64,000 bases of DNA from Lotus japonicus (GCF_012489685.1 NC_080046.1:26418223-26482222), one strand, 5' to 3'. Positions 22,222 to 34,057 are shown, counted from the stretch's first letter. A program made the numbers and translations. The notes: generated from the sequence alone by a model not told the origin.

Positions 22222-22465
22222 GGTGAATAACGGGAATGGTTCACCTGTGCATATCATGGTGAATAAAGGGAATGGTTCACCTTGCATAAATGATGAATAA
22301 CGGGAATGGTTCATCATATGGTGAATAACGGGAATGGTTCACCAAGGATGAATAACGGGAATGGTTCATCCAGGATGGATTTCATCCAGGATGGATAACG
22401 GGAATGGTCCATCCATAGTGAAGAACGGAAATGCTTCACTTGTGGCGAACGGGAACGCGTCACAA
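22222..22465 (+). repeat. Hairpin array B (AACGGGAATG loops) in the gypsy LTR
   Basis: Seven full units and one short one. The loop core AACGGGAATG is constant while stems differ: GGTGAA/TTCACC (22222-22245, 22258-22281, 22320-22343), ATGATGAA/TTCATCAT (22290-22317), GGATGAA/TTCATCC (22346-22371), GGATG/CATCC (22373-22387, short loop), GGATGGA/TCCATCC (22389-22414), AGTGAAG/CTTCACT (22417-22440), TTGTGGCG/CGTCACAA (22440-22465, with a G.U pair and loop AACGGGAACG). In most units the loop is closed by T.G; in the unit at 22417 it is G-C. Paired changes on both sides of the stem point to a maintained RNA structure. Confidence 0.85.
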
Positions 22466-23402
22466 ATCCGGATTCATATTGTGCATTTCACGCATACATT
22501 CATGCTGACTGAGACTGTGTGCTGTTTGTTTATTGAAGCAATGTTAGAGCCATAACATGCTAGGATTACTTATATGCTTATATAACAACTTATATATATA
22601 CCCTGTCACATGTTGAGTGTATATGTACTTATTGCTGTGAGTTGACCCTAGCGCCTTGGCTTTGTTTGTATGTTTGTGTTTGGGCGGTCGGCCTGCTGCC
22701 AGATGTCGATGGCCGACTGGTTCTCGGTGGTCTCTCCCTCGGGGGGGGATCAGATATGAGCTGCAGGATCGGGATGCCTCACCGCTTGGGTGATCGATGT
22801 TGCTGGTCACCGGGCGACGTATCGGGGAAGGATCATGGAGGACCGGACTGACGAGCGTGGACGTCTGACGAAAGGAGTTCTATGGCGCATGGAGTTGAGC
22901 TTCAACTTGCCGACTTCAGATCGTTGTGGGTTTGGCACTGGGAGGTTAAGTTTGGGCAGGCGTCATGTTTTGTGTAGAGCTCTGATTCGTTTTGCTTTTG
23001 GGATCGCGTAGGTTTCCGACGCATGACTTTTCGTGTGGTTCTCTTACTGAGGGATCACAGTGAGTCAGTTGGACCATAGGGGTCTTTGCTTAGGCCATAT
23101 TGAGGCCGACTTTCTCCTAGTGGTTTGTAATTATAATTTTCTCACTTACACTTCTGGGTCTGTATATATTTGCCTACGGGCACACTGCTTTGGAGTCACT
23201 GCGAGTGCGCGTGACATGGAGTGCAGCTGAGGCTGTACATGTATATATGTTGTATATCGGTTAGTTTAGTAGTTGGGTTTTGTCTTTACTTCCTTATCGT
23301 TTTGATTTAAAGGAAAGAAAACGAAAAAAAAATTACCTGTTTTCCGCGTAAAGATTATTTTTGGTTACTAAAGTGACACCTGGAAATCGGGGTGTTACAT
23401 TG

Positions 23403-23414
23403 TGGTATCAGAGC
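23403..23414 (+). promoter_or_regulatory. Primer binding site of the gypsy element
   Basis: TGGTATCAGAGC, the standard complement of the plant initiator tRNA-Met 3' end, three bases after the LTR end. Confidence 0.85.
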
Positions 23415-23596
23415 TTAGTCGAGTCTTTTGGGAGTCTTTGGGGAATAGGTCTTCTGTGCTAGGTTGTGTGACTCTGCAAAAAGTGAAAATTGATTGTCTG
23501 CAGAGCGATTTTCGCTCTAATTGTTTGCGTTACTACTTAATCGGATTGAGTGGTTTGTCTAGTGCTACCGTATGGCTAGTACTAATCGGACGTTTG

Positions 23597-24394
23597 ATGA
23601 GATATAGGATGGTGGACCTTAACCGGATGGCGGAGGCAATAGCTACACTGATCGAGGCAATGATGAACCAGGCTGCGGAAGACGCTTATATGCGCGCTGA
23701 AGAGGCTGCACGTGAGCATCACCAACGACTGATGGCGACGGCGATGTATCAACAAAGAGGAATGAACCGAACAGGAGCTGGGGGACCAATAAGATCAGGA
23801 TCTCAAGGCTACAACAGAAGGGAGAGCTACCATCAGTGGGGACCGTATCAGCGTTTCAAGGGAAGAGATCTTATCTCAAGAGTCTACAAACCAACGACTG
23901 CTGATACTGGAGGGGAGCCAGTTGGTGACAAAGGTGTGACATGTACTCGTTGTGGAAAGTTTGGGCATTTTGCTAACAAGTGCTCAGTGACTGGACGGAG
24001 ATGCTTCAAGTGTAACCGAGAGGGGCATCTGGCTGTGAACTGCAAGACACCCCAGGAGGAAACGTCTGATAGTAAGATGAAAGGGAATGATGCTACCGAA
24101 GGGACAGGAAACAAGACTTCGGGAAGAGCAGTGACGTGTTACAGGTGCAGGGAAGTAGGGCACTATGCTAGTAAGTGCAAGATCAAGGGAAAACTATGCT
24201 TTAATTGCAACCAACCGGGACATTTCTCCAGAGATTGTAAGGCACTCAAGGGCGAATCATCAAGGAATGTTGGGAAAGGAAAACAACTTGCTACAGAGGA
24301 AAGGATTCATATCAAGGAAGGAGCAAGAGTTGAGGAGTCGAACGAGGAAGAACGTGGGAACGATGGTAATATTTTAACTGTTCTCGTATTCTAG
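23597..24394 (+). pseudogene. Shortened gag with four CCHC zinc knuckles
   Basis: The open frame from ATG 23597 (or 23609) gives about 265 residues. A short N-terminal segment typical of gag is followed at once by the region just before the knuckles; the central capsid (retrotrans_gag) domain is missing, so an internal deletion is inferred. Four CX2CX4HX4C knuckles follow: CTRCGKFGHFANKC (about 23942), CFKCNREGHLAVNC (24002), CYRCREVGHYASKC (24137), CFNCNQPGHFSRDC (24197). They form two pairs of similar spacing, as if one pair had been duplicated. The tail is charged (K/E-rich). The upstream frame back to 23402 only reads through the primer binding site and is not the real start. Confidence 0.75.
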
Positions 24395-24399
24395 AATAA

Positions 24400-25391
24400 C
24401 TTACTCTTTTATATTCAAGCGAGTGTGACGTGCCTAACTTGTATTTACTACTTAGACTATGATCCTATGATTATTATCCCTAGTAGGACCTTATTCGAAG
24501 TTGCTCGTGATTTAACTATAGAGGTTACACGAGATCTAGAATAGCACGCGGAGCTAGGGAGTTGTTTTACCGAGGAGTCGATAAGGAAGCTAGGATCTCA
24601 GGGGAATTCCTTATGGGTACGATACGTAGGATTTTAGGGCGTTTAGTTTTGAAGCGGATTCGATGGAGGATCTTTCGGCAAAAGGATTCATTCGACCAAG
24701 TGTATCACCGTGGGGAGCGCCAGTGTTGTTAGTCAAGAAGAAGGACGGAAGGTTGAGATCGTGGGTGGATTATCGACAATTGAACAAGGCGACGATCAAG
24801 AACAGATACCCGTTGCCGAGGATAGATGATTTGATGGACCAACTACGAGGGGCTACCGTATTTTCCAAGATAGACTTGAGGTCAGGCTATCGTCGGATCA
24901 GAGTGAAGATTGAGGATATACCGAAGACTGCTTTCAGGACACGTTAAGGACACTACGAGTACCTAGTGATGCCATTTGGAGTGACGAATGTACCTGCTGT
25001 TCTCATGGATTACATGAACCGCATCTTTCAGGAGTTCTTAGATCGGCGTGTGGTGGTGTTTATTGAGGACATATTGATCTATTCGAAGGACACGAATAAA
25101 CATGAAGGACATTTGCGCCAAGTTTTACAAGTGTTGAGAGAGAAAAAGCTGTATGCGAACCCTTCCAAGTGTGAATTCTGGCTGGAGGAAGTCAATTTCT
25201 TAGGCCATGCTATCTCGAAGGAGGGCATAGCTGTGGATCCGGCGAAAGTGGAGACTGTTTTGGCTTGGGAGCAACCGAAGATGGTGACAGAGATCAGAAG
25301 TTTTGTGGATTTAGCTGGATATTATAGACGCTTCATTGAGGGATTTGCCAAGATTGTTGGACCTTTGACTCAATTGACGAGGAAGGATTAA
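24400..25391 (+). pseudogene. Decayed protease/RT region with mutated active site
   Basis: 24400-24650 retains protease-like scraps with several stops. From 24663 one frame shows the Ty3/gypsy RT fingers and palm: [13 protein letters not shown], then [10 protein letters not shown] and SKIDLRSGY, a TAA at 24945-24947, then MPFGVTN and FIEDILIYS near 25060. The catalytic pair, normally two aspartates (F-I/V-D-D), reads E-D, so the first metal-binding Asp has become Glu. The frame ends at TAA 25389-25391 in the RT connection. Confidence 0.85.
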
Positions 25392-27775
25392 TCTTTTACA
25401 TGGATTGAGGGTGTGTGGTTCCGTAGCGGAATCGTTAGGAACTTGATATCAGGATATTTGTGATTACTGGATGTTAGGAACTCATTGTCTGTTCCAGTGG
25501 GTTATTCTAAATTTCCACCTTCGATGTATTAGGCCTGATCAACCTAATATTGAGGGGGTGATATTCGGAATCACAGGTGGTTATGGACTTTGATAGAAGG
25601 ACGGGTAAGATGAATTTGAATTGATTGAGGATTAGTCGGATTTGGGAGGAAAGTTCGTGTTAAGCATTTGATTGTAAAAGATTAAGATTTGAATCTGTGG
25701 AAGTCGATGAGTGTCGTATAGACATTGATTGGTTAGTTCGTGTGATTACTCCAAGTAGAGGTAGACCAAGTCAAGAGATTTAGTGCTGGAAAAGTATTAA
25801 GTAGTTTCTCGGAAGTTATGAAGTCATAGGTTATGTGATTGCTGAGGGGAGTTGTTAGAGACTAAATAAGTTGGATTTAATCAGGTTTTAGATGATAGCT
25901 TGATGGTAGCGAGATTGAGAAGAATTAGCTCTGAACTAGATTGTTATAGTCGAGTTCGAGGAATAAGTTTTGCTAAACGTTTGATTAATATGTGGAGACA
26001 TTATAGTCTTAAGAGATGAAGTTTCGCTTGAAAAGTGTTGAATTAATGATTAAGTTGGAGAAAGAAAGTTTTAGCATAAGTTGAATACTTGAGGTTGTTG
26101 ATATGGATTCCAAAGATATATGCTGAGATTACTAAGTGAGATTTACTAAGTTGGATTGAAATCTTAGGGTTAAGATTGAATCTTGAGAGCCGAGAATCAC
26201 GTACGAGTAGGAGATCTTATGGTTGTAGGTGTGACAATAGGAGTTGAATCTTAGAAGATTGAAGACCTGAAGGTGAGTTTCGGGTTAAGACCATTGAGGT
26301 GTAGTATAAGAGAGATCTTGAAGTAAGGGAATTCTGGGTTGTGTGGAGTGTTAAGGTTGGTGATCGATTGATGTTGATTATGAGGTTGCGGACATAATGA
26401 CCATGTGATAAGATTTGAATGATGTTAGCATAATAAGTTGTGATTATGGATATCAGGACCAAGGGGTGAGTGTGGAAGCATGACGACACTTATCAGGTCG
26501 TTTGGGTAAGTGAAGGAGTTATAGTTTTAAGAAACGGATATTCATTTAAGAAGTATTGAAGGATTAAAGGTCATTAGAGGACCAAACTTGGTGAAGGTTT
26601 AGGTTTTAAATCTATGAATGTCTATCTAAGGTGTGTAGGACTCGAAGTTTGTCAGAATTTGATTGAGGGATTAAGAGGTTGATTGACAAGATGGTGATTG
26701 AGTGACAAAAAGGAAAGTGTTAGTATTAAGATGAATACTTGAAGTTGTTATGTTTGGACAAGTTTCTTAGAGCTTAAGAGTGGATGAAACTTTGTTATGG
26801 ATTTTGATGATGCATATTACGGTTAACAAGTGAATTTTACTAAGTTGAATGAGAATCCTAGGGCTAAGGTTGACCTAATGAGCTGAGATTCATGTACACA
26901 TAAGAGATTTAGTGGTGTTAGCGGTTACGATAACAGTTAAATCTCAGAATGTTGAAGGATTGGATGATAAAATGGCTAGTTAAGTCCCTTGAGGTATAGT
27001 TATGATTTAATCTTCTAGAGGATAAGTCTCGATTTGTGCGAAGTGTTAGGGATTTCAGTAAGTGTAAATAGGTTTGAGTGAGGGAAGTTCTAAGGAAGAA
27101 GACGATAATACTGGATTGTTAGATATTAAGAAGAGGATTATCTTATAAGTTGTTGACAAATTGATGTTGAAGGGGATAAGATTAGTGAAGGACAAGAAAT
27201 AAGGACATAAGTCGAGCTTTAATTCGAATAGTGACTAAGTAGAAGTGTGATTTCTTGGTGTGTGTAAAAATAGTTACGAAGTTAGAGGTGTTTTAATGGA
27301 CTAGCGGTTTCCAAGGGGGAGGATTCGTCTAGAAGTTATCGAACGAACAAGTGGAGTTTTGGACTGTAGATGAAGATCACGAGGACAAGTTGAGTATCTA
27401 CTTTGAGATGACAGAGAGGCACTGAGTTTAAGAAGAATTCCGGACGACCGAAAGTAAAGAAGTAAGTGGCTAAGGTTGTGCGACTGCACGGAGTGCCAAC
27501 CGGTATCATTTCAAGCAGAGGTCCGACGCAAGTAATCGAGTCAGACGACATGAGGTTGAATGATGTTTTGTCTTTTGAGACGCCGACAGTTAGCAGTGGG
27601 GATAGAAGAGTGAAACAGTTAAGGGGAAAGCAGATTGCTTAAGTAAAGATTATGAGGAACAATGACACAGGCACTACTACATGAGAATTGGAAGATAAGA
27701 TCGAGGAACTGTATTCCGGACTTTTCGCAGAACTCTGAGTTTCGAGAACGAAACTTTCTTTTTGGAGGGGAGTAT
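25392..27775 (+). other. Non-coding interior of the gypsy element
   Basis: About 2.4 kb where RNase H and integrase are expected, but no motif (HHCC, DDE, chromodomain) and no long ORF is visible. The + strand is G/A/T-rich and C-poor. Two segments, about 26040-26310 and 26710-27000, are diverged copies of each other: both carry 'gaatacttgargttgtt', 'actaagttg' and 'gccgag/gctgag..atgtac' blocks in the same order, at a period of about 660 bp. Confidence 0.6.
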
Positions 27776-30700
27776 TGTAAGACCTGGATTTTCAGAACAA
27801 GTTAAGTTTCCCACTCACACGTAGAATCAGTGTAAGCGTGACAGGAGTTTGACATTTGAGAAAGATTAATGAAGAAGAAAGTTCAGGAATTGCTTGAGGA
27901 ATGTTGCGTAGTTGTTTTCGGAGTTAGTGCGAGTCGTCTGCACACCTGCCTTATGGCGAGCGTGTCCAGAATAGGTTATTTCGCTCTTAAAGCAACGTTT
28001 TGAGTGAGATTTCGAACTCTCGGAAAATTTAAAGATTCTCTTTATTTTTCCATCGACCAGCGTTTCATTTCGGAACTCTGGACTGTACGCACGATAGGTT
28101 TCACTTTCCGGAAGCTCGACGACTCTAATTTCTTTGCTTTGAAACCCTAATTTTGAGCGAAGGATGATGACTTTTTCTATTCTGGACTTCTAACGAAGAT
28201 TCCGTCCGCGTTGCCAGACTTGTTTCAACATTTCCAATTTTTTTTCTGTTGGAAGTTTTGTCGTCTGAGCATCACAGCAAAAAGTAGTTTTTCGGGACAG
28301 ACTAACTTACACCGCTTTTGGCGTTTTGGATATCGTTTTTCCCAAATCTTAGATAATTGTTTTGAGTTCTGGAATTCCGACGCCAGAATCTCTCTTAGAA
28401 TTCCTTGGTGAACGTGCTGCAAAAATCGGAATCGCGAAATTTTCATTTTCCCGCGATTTCGCCTGCCTATAAATAGCTCGAAAAGCAAAAATTCCTTCAT
28501 TTTCTTCCTATTGTGGCCGAATTTCGTGGAGAGCAAGGGGGGAGGAGATTTTCGCGAAAACTTGACTGATCTTCGTGCAGTTCGTCCCTACTTCTAGGTA
28601 TCGAGGTAACTAACACGATTCCTACCTCTGATTGTTGTTTCTGTTGCGTTTCTGAAGTCGTTTCTGTGCTCACAGTTTTGAGCTTTTTCTAAAATTGTCC
28701 GTTTTCTTCGATTTCTTGCTTGGGTTATGTTCTCTAGGTTCCCATGAGCCTAAAACCTCTGTCAGTAAACGCTGATTGTGATCCAGTTGTTCAGGATCTG
28801 AAAAATTGTTTCAAAACCCTTTTTGCTCACATTTCGAAACTTTATTGTCGAAAAGACTTAATCTGACTTCGTGCCTTTAGGATTTGTTGTCACGGATGTC
28901 ATGAGGATCGTTGTTGTCAAATTTGTTTTCAGAACTGATAACTTTGAAGTTTTGAGCCTTTATTTTGGACCAAAATGCCCCTGGATAGTCATATTTCGAC
29001 CCGATTGTCCGAAAATTGTTCCGACAGTTTCTTTGCCTTAGTTTTATCCTAAAACTACCTTGTGAATTGATTTGATCAAAGAAAAAGAGCCGAAGCCCTT
29101 TTTCCTTTGAGGTCGTGGACTATTTCCTTTAGGGGGAGTTTTTCGGTTTCGAAAACTTGTCTTTTCGTACCTGATTGTCCTATTCTGAAGCTTTAATGCT
29201 TTGTCTATCGTTTATGTATTGTTTTGCGATCGAACTAATCGATTTTGTTTGGATTCTGCTTTGTTTTTCTCCGAGGTTCAGTTGAGGGAACTTTGGAAGA
29301 CTCAGAGCAATTGTTTGAGGAGAACTTTGTTTGCGAAGCTGGAACAGCTCGAGGTTAGGGCAACTTACATATATATTAGCTATGATTGCATGATAGGCAT
29401 CGATAAATTCGACTTATGCTTTGCTATGATATTGATTATGATGATGGTTTATTGTTATGAATGTTTTCATAACTTATGATGTGATGTTGTGTTGAATTGA
29501 GCGTTTTGACGCGACTTCGGAGTGGAGATTCATTGATCTGGTGATCTTTGATATTTTGGGTTGGATGAGCAACCCTAGGCAAGTCCAAATGAGGGGTTTG
29601 AGACCTAGCCTGGTTGGTATTTGTTGGTTTACTTAGACTTTCCCCGGGAAACTTCTTTTGGGTGGTTGGTTTTCGGAAAACGTAGAAGGATTATAATTTC
29701 GAAAACTAAAGACTTGGGAAACCTAGATTTTGAGAAATAAACTCATAACCTGACTAATCTGAATTGAAATCATTTTTATTAATGTTTAAGTATAGGAAAA
29801 CTGAAGGGGAAAATATTTACGAAAGACGGGGAAAAGTCGACCTTTGTTGTGAGTTATTGGAATTGGGGAAAGCCACTAAGGTGAGCTATGGTGATGATTG
29901 AAAGTCACCGAGTACTTTACGTACTCTTGTTGATGGGGTTGTGTTGTATTGACCGACATTAATCCCTTGGGTTCTCTTGTTGTTGGAGCGGTGTTGTATT
30001 GACCGACACTTAGCGCTCTTGTTGTTTGGGCTGTGTTGTATTGACCGACACTAGACCCTTGTGTATTCTTGTTGGTGGAGCTGTGTTGTATTGACCGACA
30101 CTTACTCCGAGTTGTGTTGTATTGACCGACACTAACTCATGGGTTTGTTGAGATTGGGTTGTGAGCTAAACACTTTCGTGGTAAGGGCGATTCGTTGTTT
30201 GGCTAACCACGTTGCATTCAATCGGGTGAATAACGGGAATGGTTCACCTGTGCATATCATGGTGAATAACGGGAATGGTTCACCTTGCATAAATGATGAA
30301 TAACGGGAATGGTTCATCATATGGTGAATAACGGGAATGGTTCACCAAGGATGAATAACGGGAATGGTTCATCCAGGATGGATTTCATCCAGGATGGATA
30401 ACGGGAATGGTCCATCCATAGTGAAGAACGGGAATGCTTCACTTGTGGCGAACGGGAACGCGTCACAAATCCGGATTCATATTGTGCATTTCACGCATAC
30501 ATTCATGCTGACTGAGACTGTGTGCTGTTTGTTTATTGAAGCAATGTTAGAGCCATAACATGCTAGGATTACTTATATGCTTATATAACAACTTATATAT
30601 ATATACCCTGTCACATGTTGAGTGTATATGTACTTATTGCTGTGAGTTGACCCTAGCGCCTTGGCTTTGTTTGTATGTTTGTGTTTGGGCGGTCGGCCTG

Positions 30701-31408
30701 CTGCCAGATGTCGATGGCCGACTGGTTCTCGGTGGTCTCTCCCTCGGGGGGTGGGGGATCAGATATGAGCTGCAGGATCGGGATGCCTCACCGCTTGGGT
30801 GATCGATGTTGCTGGTCACCGGGCGACGTATCGGGGAAGGGTCATGGAGGACCGGACTGACGAGCGTGGACGTCTGACGAAAGGAGTTCTATGGCGCATG
30901 GAGTTGAGCTTCAACTTGCCGACTTCAGATCGTTGTGGGTTTGGCACTGGGAGGTTAGGTTTGGGCAGGCGTCATGTTTTGTGTAGAGCTCTGATTCGTT
31001 TTGCTTTTGGGATCGGGTAGGTTTCCGACGCATGACTTTTCGTGTGGTTCTCTTACTGAGGGATCACAGTGAGTCAGTTGGACCATAGGGGTCTTTGCTT
31101 AGGCCATATTGAGGCCGACTTTCTCCTAGTGGTTTGTAATTATAATTTTCTCACTTACACTTCTGGGTCTGTATATATTTGCCTACGGGCACACTGCTTT
31201 GGAGTCACTGCGAGTGCGCGTGACATGGAGTGCAGCTGAGGCTGTACATGTATATATGTTGTATATCGGTTAGTTTAGTAGTTGGGTTTTGTCTTTACTT
31301 CCTTATCGTTTTGATTTAAAGGAAAGAAAACGAAAAAAAAATTACTTGTTTTCCGCGTAAAGATTATTTTTGGTTACTAAAGTGACACCTGGAAATCGGG
31401 GTGTTACA
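27776..31408 (+). repeat. 3' LTR of the gypsy element (3,633 bp)
   Basis: Near-identical to the 5' LTR; visible differences are scattered single substitutions and one or two small indels (for instance the G-run near 30747). It has the TATA box at 28468-28476 and hairpin arrays at 29890-30138 and 30225-30468. In this copy the second hairpin of array B keeps the consensus loop where the 5' LTR has a C-to-A change. Confidence 0.9.
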
Positions 31409-31413
31409 TATCC

Positions 31414-32035
31414 AAACATATTCCTTGACTTAAAAGAAAAAAGAAAAAGTCTCACAAACACTAGAGTATGTTTGGATACCTTCATTAAGTATGAAATTCT
31501 AAAAGATGGGAGAAATTGTGGCCCGACGGGCCATCCCCCGATGGGCCATCCCAGTCCCTTCACCCCTGAATGGAAATATGGTTTAATAACGACTTCTAAT
31601 AACCGCAAAATTTAGCAGGAGTTATAAACTGTCAATAAATTATATGTCGATTGATTATTTTTCTAAAAGTAGATATGCACCTATCATTACCCCATCAGCA
31701 AAGGTGATCATAGTTTAAATTGGTTGAAATCTTTCTCTCCTTTTAGATGGAAATAAAATTTCATTTTTCATTGAGACTTTTTTTCCACTCATACTTGAGA
31801 AAGATAAGAAGATAAATGAGTGATATGATAAGTGATGTGATAATTAAAAATGCATAAAGAAAAATGATAAAAAATAAGTGAAAATGATACGAAAGAAAAA
31901 GAAAAATATGAATCAATCATTACTCTTTCAATCGTATTGTCATTTGATCTTTGTTATGTTCGCACATCTATTTAATTTACCTATCATTTTCATTTTTTTC
32001 TTCATATCTCTCATATATTTCTATTACATCTCTCA
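31414..32035. other. AT-rich spacer
   Basis: No gene seen. A short GC-rich patch with the repeated word 'gggccatccc' lies at 31520-31550. Confidence 0.4.
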
Positions 32036-32125
32036 GAGCATCTCCAATGCAAAGTTCTTAATTCTTATTTTTTAGTTAAAAACTAAGAACTAAAGAACTT
32101 TACCATTGGAGGTGCTGACATGAAG

Positions 32126-33448
32126 GGAAAAATTTACTATGCACAAGTAAAAACTTGTGTATAGTTACACAAAGCACTTTTGACCCATTATAGTAGGTTT
32201 TAAAAAAATAATCAAAATACATATTTTCTTAATTAAACATTTATCTTTAATTAATTTCAAAAAAAATCATCTTTAATATGTTCTTCTTCTCTCTCCCTTC
32301 ACATATTCTCTTCATCACCAGATCCTGAGAAAGTTCATATCATATCAAAGATTCTTCACCCCACCTTGCTGAAACCAAATCAAAGACGAAAAACCTATAA
32401 ATCCTCAAACAGTAAAAAATTCTCCTCCTCTTTTTCCTCTCTTAGAAATACCTAAACTTCACATTCATTCCTTTTTTCATTCATCAATTTCCAAAATCCT
32501 CATTTCCGTCCTCTGAACATTCTCCCTAAGGTGGTGTCGTGTTGGCCATGGCAGCATAAACTGGGGGAAGAAAAAGCTCTCATCCCCACTATCTCTGCAA
32601 AGCCCATCCTTTCCTGCTCACCGACCTGCATCGAAACCCTCTTTCAAGAACCCAGATCACGAAAATCGCTCGATGACGGCGACGAACCCAGATTCCTAGA
32701 GCGTTGATGATGACGGCGACGAACCCAGATCGAGGTTGGTTGCTTCCTCTTGTCGAGTCGCTGCTACTTTGGCCACAGATTCCTCCTTCAATCTCACTTC
32801 CGCTTCCACTTCTAATTTCGTGCCCAAATCTTTCTCATCAACATTCGAAAGGGGTGCTCGGGGTGGAGATCGAGGAGGGTGCTTGGAGCCAGGTACGATG
32901 GAGAAGAAGGTAGACTCTGATCTGAGGTGGTGATTCCGTGCTCCAAAATCCATATCACCCTCAGATCTTCTTTCTCGACCCATGGCTGCTGAACGAGATC
33001 CAGATCGAGAGGGAGATGCAGCCCCAACGGCGAAGGGTGGTTGTGGGTTGCGGTGGGGATGGTGGTTCATCTGGCTCTGCCCCTTGCGTGCTTTCCAGGC
33101 GTTAGGCGAGATGGTGGTGCGTGATTCTGGGTGAGGAAAGGAGATGGCGCGAGTTCAGGGAAGAGAAGGATATGGTGGTGGCGGCGTAGCATGGGAGAGG
33201 AGGAGGAGGTGGCGGCTATAGCAGAAGAGGCCTTCGCAGATCTGTTTGGGTCTATGGCTTCTGGAATCTGGAAAATTCAAGTTTAATAGATCCATTTAAC
33301 TTAATTAAAATTATCACAGGTTAATTATTATAATTAATAAATCTGTATTTTTTATTTTTTAAAAAAACCGGGAAAACCTGCTAGTGCATGTCAAAAGGGC
33401 AATGTGTAACCTTACACAAGCTCTCATTTGTGTATGCTAAATTCCTCC
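32126..33448. mobile_element. Pack-MULE-like element with 9-bp TSD
   Basis: Inserted in MITE copy A. A perfect 9-bp TSD, GACATGAAG, occurs at 32117-32125 and 33449-33457. The ends are imperfect inverted repeats of about 60 bp (left near 'aatttactatgcacaag', right inverted 'gaatttagcatacacaa'). The interior is much more GC-rich than its surroundings (32520-33250) and has overlapping open frames on both strands, for example minus 33070-32696, rich in R, S and P. This suggests a captured gene fragment, but I do not recognise the source. Confidence 0.65.
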
Positions 33449-33744
33449 GACATGAAGCTCTTAGTTCTTAAAAATAAGAACTCAATTCTGATATAAAGAG
33501 TTTTACTTTTTGAGTTCTTAGCTTAAAATATTAATTATTTATCTCTCATCCAAATTGCTTTATTACTTTATGAGCTTTGTTTTATTACTTTATGAAAATA
33601 AAAAGTATAAATAATGTGGTTGGTGGGACCAAATGAATAATGTTAAGAACTAAGAACAAAGAACTCATGGTTGGAGCAAAATTACTTGAGAGTTGCTTAA
33701 GCACATGTGACAATACGAGCCCACATGAATAGTGCTAAGAACTA

Positions 33745-34057
33745 CTCCCTCCGTTCCTGATCTTTTATTATTTTAACTTTTAGTCTAAATTCCAAAACTT
33801 TTGTTGTTTTACAAACCCAATGCATTTTTTCTCAATTTATACCATGTATACTCTCATTTAATACTATATCTCTCACCTACCATTTCTTAATTTTACCAAT
33901 CAAAATCATAAAAGTTTCTTAACCAATAACTATCATTCTCTTTCTTCACTTTAACTCAACATTAAATATGAGTGTTTATGTCAACAGATATATCAATGAT
34001 TGCACTTTTAAACAATGTGTAGAGCCTTAAACAACAAATGATCAGAAATGGTGGGAG
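33745..34057. mobile_element. Stowaway-like MITE (313 bp)
   Basis: Starts CTCCCTCCGTTCCTGATC and ends in the inverse GATCAGAAATGGTGGGAG, flanked by TA on both sides (33743-33744 and 34058-34059). The CTCCCTCCG terminus and TA target duplication are standard for Stowaway/Tc1-mariner MITEs. It is inserted in MITE copy A. Confidence 0.8.

Larger units (their letters stand above)
19772..23399 (+). repeat. 5' LTR of the gypsy element (3,628 bp)
   Basis: Begins TGTAAGACC and ends GGTGTTACA. TATAAATAG at 20464-20472 places transcription start near 20495, so U3 is about 720 bp and R plus U5 are about 2.9 kb. An AATAAA at 21733-21738 is a candidate polyadenylation signal. Hairpin arrays lie at 21887-22465. 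Small ORFs in the LTR have no recognisable content. Confidence 0.9.
19772..31408 (+). mobile_element. Ty3/gypsy (Tekay/Del-like) element, long LTRs, dead interior
   Basis: LTRs at 19772-23399 and 27776-31408 (3,628 and 3,633 bp; few differences by eye) are flanked by a perfect TSD, TATCC (19767-19771 and 31409-31413). A primer binding site TGGTATCAGAGC (23403-23414; initiator tRNA-Met type) follows the left LTR, and a purine tract with GGAGGGGAG (27764-27772) precedes the right LTR. The interior is only 4.4 kb: a shortened gag with four zinc knuckles, a decayed RT, and 2.4 kb with no recognisable RNase H or integrase. The gag and RT words resemble Tekay/Del chromoviruses. It is a complete insertion of a non-autonomous element that must have used proteins supplied in trans. 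Confidence 0.9.

Noticed and set aside
21930..22465. CRISPR-like array
   Set aside because: Repeats are palindromic with constant loops, but there are no uniform spacers, and the host is a plant.
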